Assembly (NCBI RefSeq): GCF_038003525.1
Contig: NZ_JBBOPI010000001.1
Location: forward strand, 363,001 to 427,000
DNA: 64,000 nucleotides
Source of the DNA: Solibacillus sp. FSL H8-0538
GTDB taxonomy: Bacteria; Bacillota; Bacilli; Bacillales_A; Planococcaceae
Direction of reading: 5' to 3'
Made by a program: the position numbers and the translations under genes. Below are positions 61,920-64,000 of this stretch, in pieces. The notes beneath the pieces were generated by a model. The model was not told the origin of the DNA, did no database searches, and saw only the letters and a program-made list of their open reading frames with translations. Within the stretch, counting starts at the first letter, position 1. Each line of letters begins with the position of its first letter.

Positions 61920-63734
61920 ATGCGGAAAAAAGCATTTGCAGACTGGTTAACCAGTATTGGGTTATCTACAGTAACTATAGGAAATTATCTCAGAGGTATA
62001 AGGTACACGGAGGAAAAATTTTCTCATTTAAGTGTTGATGGATATTTGAATGTATACGAATTAAATGATGCGGCAAAATTAGATAGAATCCTTCAAAACG
62101 AAAGTTTTAGAGATTATGATAAAAAAGGCAACCGTATGTGTAGTTCCGGTCTAAAAAAATACCAAGAATTTTTAATAAGCACAAACTTATCGAATAGTGA
62201 GGAAGGAATTATGCCGAGTAACTTGGAAGATGTAGTCCTTATCAAAATAAATAAATCATACAAAGCAAATATGACACCAGAAGAATTATATAAAGCAACA
62301 AGTGTTAGCTGGGTAGCATCTTTCGAAAAGACAGATAAGCGTGATATCAAACATTATTGTGCAATTTATCAAAATAAAATTATTGAAGTATACGATTTTT
62401 TAGGATCGGAAGAAGAAATTCCAAAGAGAACGCCTTCACGTTTTATTTTACATGGAAATGTTGCTGACGAAAAAATTCGCCAGAAACTAATGTACCTAGA
62501 TGTTAGTTCTATACATAAAGGTTCAGGTAATCCGATCAAATATACAAGTCTAGATACTTTACTACAACTAAAAGAAAATCCAGATGCTTTATTACCCAAT
62601 CCAATGGAGGATGAAGATGAGTTTAATGAGGAAATATCAGTACAACAGATCCCTTCATCGGACCTAATCCCACACATTCACCAATACATCACTTCAAAAG
62701 GCTTCAACTATTCCCTATCCAACATCAAAAACCTCTACCTTTCCCTACGCAGCAAACCATTCGTCATCATTTCCGGTATTTCCGGGACGGGGAAGACGAA
62801 GATTGTGCAGTTGTTTGCGGAGAGCGTTGGGGCGACGGAGGAGAATGAGCAGTTTAAGTTGATTCCGGTGCGTCCGGATTGGAGTGATAGTTCGGAGTTG
62901 CTTGGGTATACGGATATTAAAGGGGAGTTTGTGGAAGGGCCGATGACAAAGTTGGTGAAGCATGCACTAGCCTATTCAGATCACCCACATTTCTTATTAC
63001 TTGATGAGATGAATTTGGCACGTGTGGAATATTATTTCAGTGATGTACTGAGTATCATGGAAAGTCGTAGAAAAGTGGATGACGAATTTACTTCATCCAC
63101 ACTAATAGAACTTCAGGAAGGTGAGAAGTTAACTTTACCAGGCAATGTGTACATAATAGGTACTGTCAACATGGACGAGACAACGCATCCTTTTAGTAAA
63201 AAGGTGTTAGACCGTGCAAATACAATTGAATTCAATGAAATCAATTTATCGGATTTCGGCTTTTTAACAAGCGCAGAAAACGTCGAGCCTGTACAACTTG
63301 CAAATAGCTCACTACAAGCAGACTATATTCAGTTAAAAGATGCGATTGTAGGCCACGAAGACATTGTGCGGGAAGTATCCACAGAACTTGAAAAAATTAA
63401 TGCTATTTTACAAGTTACAAATGCACAAGTAGGCTACCGCGTTCGCGATGAAATTTGTTTTTATATGATTCACAATCAAGAAGGAAGCTTGCTTGATAAA
63501 AATATTGCCTTGGATTTCTGTTATATGCAGAAAATTTTACCCCGTATTTCAGGTACTGGGGAAAGTGTTGAGAAAGTGCTAGCACAGTTGTACAAGTTCC
63601 TGACAGACCGGGAGTACTCGCGCGGGGAGTATATTGATTTTGACCGAGAGAACTATCCACAAAGCGTGAAAAAAGTAGTGGATATGTTAAGGAGGTTAAA
63701 GGAGGATGGCTTCACGTCTTTCTGGGTCTCGTAA
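61920..63734 (+). CDS. McrB-like AAA ATPase with N-terminal specificity half (chimeric)
   Basis: 604 residues. An N-terminal helical domain (FADWLTSIGLSTVTIGNYL) precedes a PUA/EVE-like region (VVLIKINKSYKANMTPEELY ... HYCAIYQNKIIEVYDF). The McrB-type AAA motor follows: Walker A GISGTGKTK (about 285), Walker B FLLLDEMNLARVEYYF, sensor GTVNMDETTHPFS. McrB proteins are GTP- or ATP-driven restriction motors that recognise modified or specific DNA through the N-terminus. The first ~245 codons are AT-rich like the cassette; from about base 62,655 the composition turns to chromosome-like GC, suggesting a recombinant gene. AAAGGGGGA precedes the ATG. Confidence 0.85.
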   Translation: MRKKAFADWLTSIGLSTVTIGNYLRGIRYTEEKFSHLSVDGYLNVYELNDAAKLDRILQNESFRDYDKKGNRMCSSGLKKYQEFLISTNLSNSEEGIMPSNLEDVVLIKINKSYKANMTPEELYKATSVSWVASFEKTDKRDIKHYCAIYQNKIIEVYDFLGSEEEIPKRTPSRFILHGNVADEKIRQKLMYLDVSSIHKGSGNPIKYTSLDTLLQLKENPDALLPNPMEDEDEFNEEISVQQIPSSDLIPHIHQYITSKGFNYSLSNIKNLYLSLRSKPFVIISGISGTGKTKIVQLFAESVGATEENEQFKLIPVRPDWSDSSELLGYTDIKGEFVEGPMTKLVKHALAYSDHPHFLLLDEMNLARVEYYFSDVLSIMESRRKVDDEFTSSTLIELQEGEKLTLPGNVYIIGTVNMDETTHPFSKKVLDRANTIEFNEINLSDFGFLTSAENVEPVQLANSSLQADYIQLKDAIVGHEDIVREVSTELEKINAILQVTNAQVGYRVRDEICFYMIHNQEGSLLDKNIALDFCYMQKILPRISGTGESVEKVLAQLYKFLTDREYSRGEYIDFDRENYPQSVKKVVDMLRRLKEDGFTSFWVS

Positions 63735-64000
63735 AGATATTGAGCTAGTGGTCATTGAGCATGATGCATTTACACTCATCATGAAAGGGAAGCTTGATTA
63801 TTCCAAGCATATTGCGCAGAGTGAGGATACGTTTATGCGTTTTCGTGCAAAAAGCGAGCAGCCTGTGCAGGTGAAGGTATATGATGCCCTGCAAGGTGAG
63901 CTTGTGGATTATGACGAGCAAAAGCTGTATCCGATTTTCTTTGAGAACGGCTATTATGAAGTCATTATTTTACCGAACAACAGTGAAAAGAAGCTGACGT
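63706..64000 (+). CDS. Partial gene, probable McrC-like or DUF2357-type restriction partner
   Basis: The first 98 residues of a gene cut by the window end, starting MASRLSGSRKDIELVVIEHD after two GGAGG-type sites. It overlaps the McrB-like gene by 29 bases, so the pair is coupled. The visible part is beta-rich (FRAKSEQPVQVKVYDALQGELVDYDEQKLYPIFF) without a catalytic motif. Partners in this position in McrBC- and LlaJI-like systems carry a C-terminal PD-(D/E)XK nuclease, expected beyond the window. Confidence 0.65.
   Translation, partial: MASRLSGSRKDIELVVIEHDAFTLIMKGKLDYSKHIAQSEDTFMRFRAKSEQPVQVKVYDALQGELVDYDEQKLYPIFFENGYYEVIILPNNSEKKLT

Overview
The window looks like a chromosomal segment of a low-GC Gram-positive bacterium (Bacillota), most likely a Planococcaceae/Bacillaceae relative such as Solibacillus or Lysinibacillus. 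The evidence is indirect: strong GGAGG-type ribosome binding sites, many TTG/GTG starts, a HemAT-type aerotaxis receptor, a PdaC-like peptidoglycan deacetylase, a split ThrE exporter, HelD, a YvbH-like PH protein and dispersed fold-back repeats of a kind I recall from Bacillaceae. No rRNA, tRNA, CRISPR array or complete insertion sequence was seen.

Layout. 0-9 kb: DMT exporter; two-component system with a 44-residue membrane microprotein between regulator and kinase; metallophosphoesterase; UppP; HemAT; AIM24-type protein. 9.4-13.4 kb: an operon of aldehyde dehydrogenase, saccharopine-dehydrogenase-type protein and acyl-CoA dehydrogenase that fits lysine/2-aminoadipate catabolism. 13.7-31 kb: secreted beta-propeller protein, PdaC-like deacetylase, ThrE pair, PAS-GGDEF-EAL protein, heterodimeric ABC exporter, GNAT protein, HelD, GDPD and a DUF2804 protein. 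31-46 kb: a frameshifted amidase-domain gene, nitroreductase, DoxX, LysE, a CarH/LitR-like MerR regulator facing a promoter that carries three tandem 11-bp repeats upstream of an MMPL transporter, SDR, soluble acyl-ACP desaturase with a small two-CxxC protein, Rpn-type nuclease, VanZ, RNase H, PH-domain protein and a second DMT exporter. Between 38.8 and 39.9 kb lies a candidate structured RNA flanked by two copies of a hairpin repeat. 46.9-48.8 kb: a decaying acyl-CoA metabolism locus (enoyl-CoA hydratase with a C-terminal frameshift, remnant of a CoA-ligase-like gene) with a TetR regulator and a perfect 16-bp palindrome.

49-64 kb is a defence island. An inner AT-rich block (about 50.4-62.65 kb) carries a B3-like restriction-type domain protein, two C5 cytosine methyltransferases, an HNH endonuclease on the opposite strand, and the gene set MORC/MutL-like GHKL ATPase, Z1 helicase-like ATPase, PD-(D/E)XK (DUF4420-like) protein and AIPR protein. 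That gene set matches the MutL-Z1-AIPR (Mza-type) systems. It is bordered by a third C5 methyltransferase and an McrB-like AAA gene followed by a partial, probably McrC-like partner; both flanks have ordinary chromosomal base composition. The composition change falls inside the McrB-like gene, near base 62,655, so this gene looks chimeric: an AT-rich N-terminal specificity half joined to a resident-like AAA motor. A nested architecture, with a Mza-like cassette inserted into an older methylation-dependent or LlaJI-like restriction locus, is the most interesting reading of the window, but it is an inference.

Several repeat families run through the intergenic regions: degenerate GAACGMACYAAC / CGCACTAAA repeats (four sites), a hairpin repeat with CTCGCCC...GGGCGAG arms (six full copies plus a fragment), and a fold-back element present twice.
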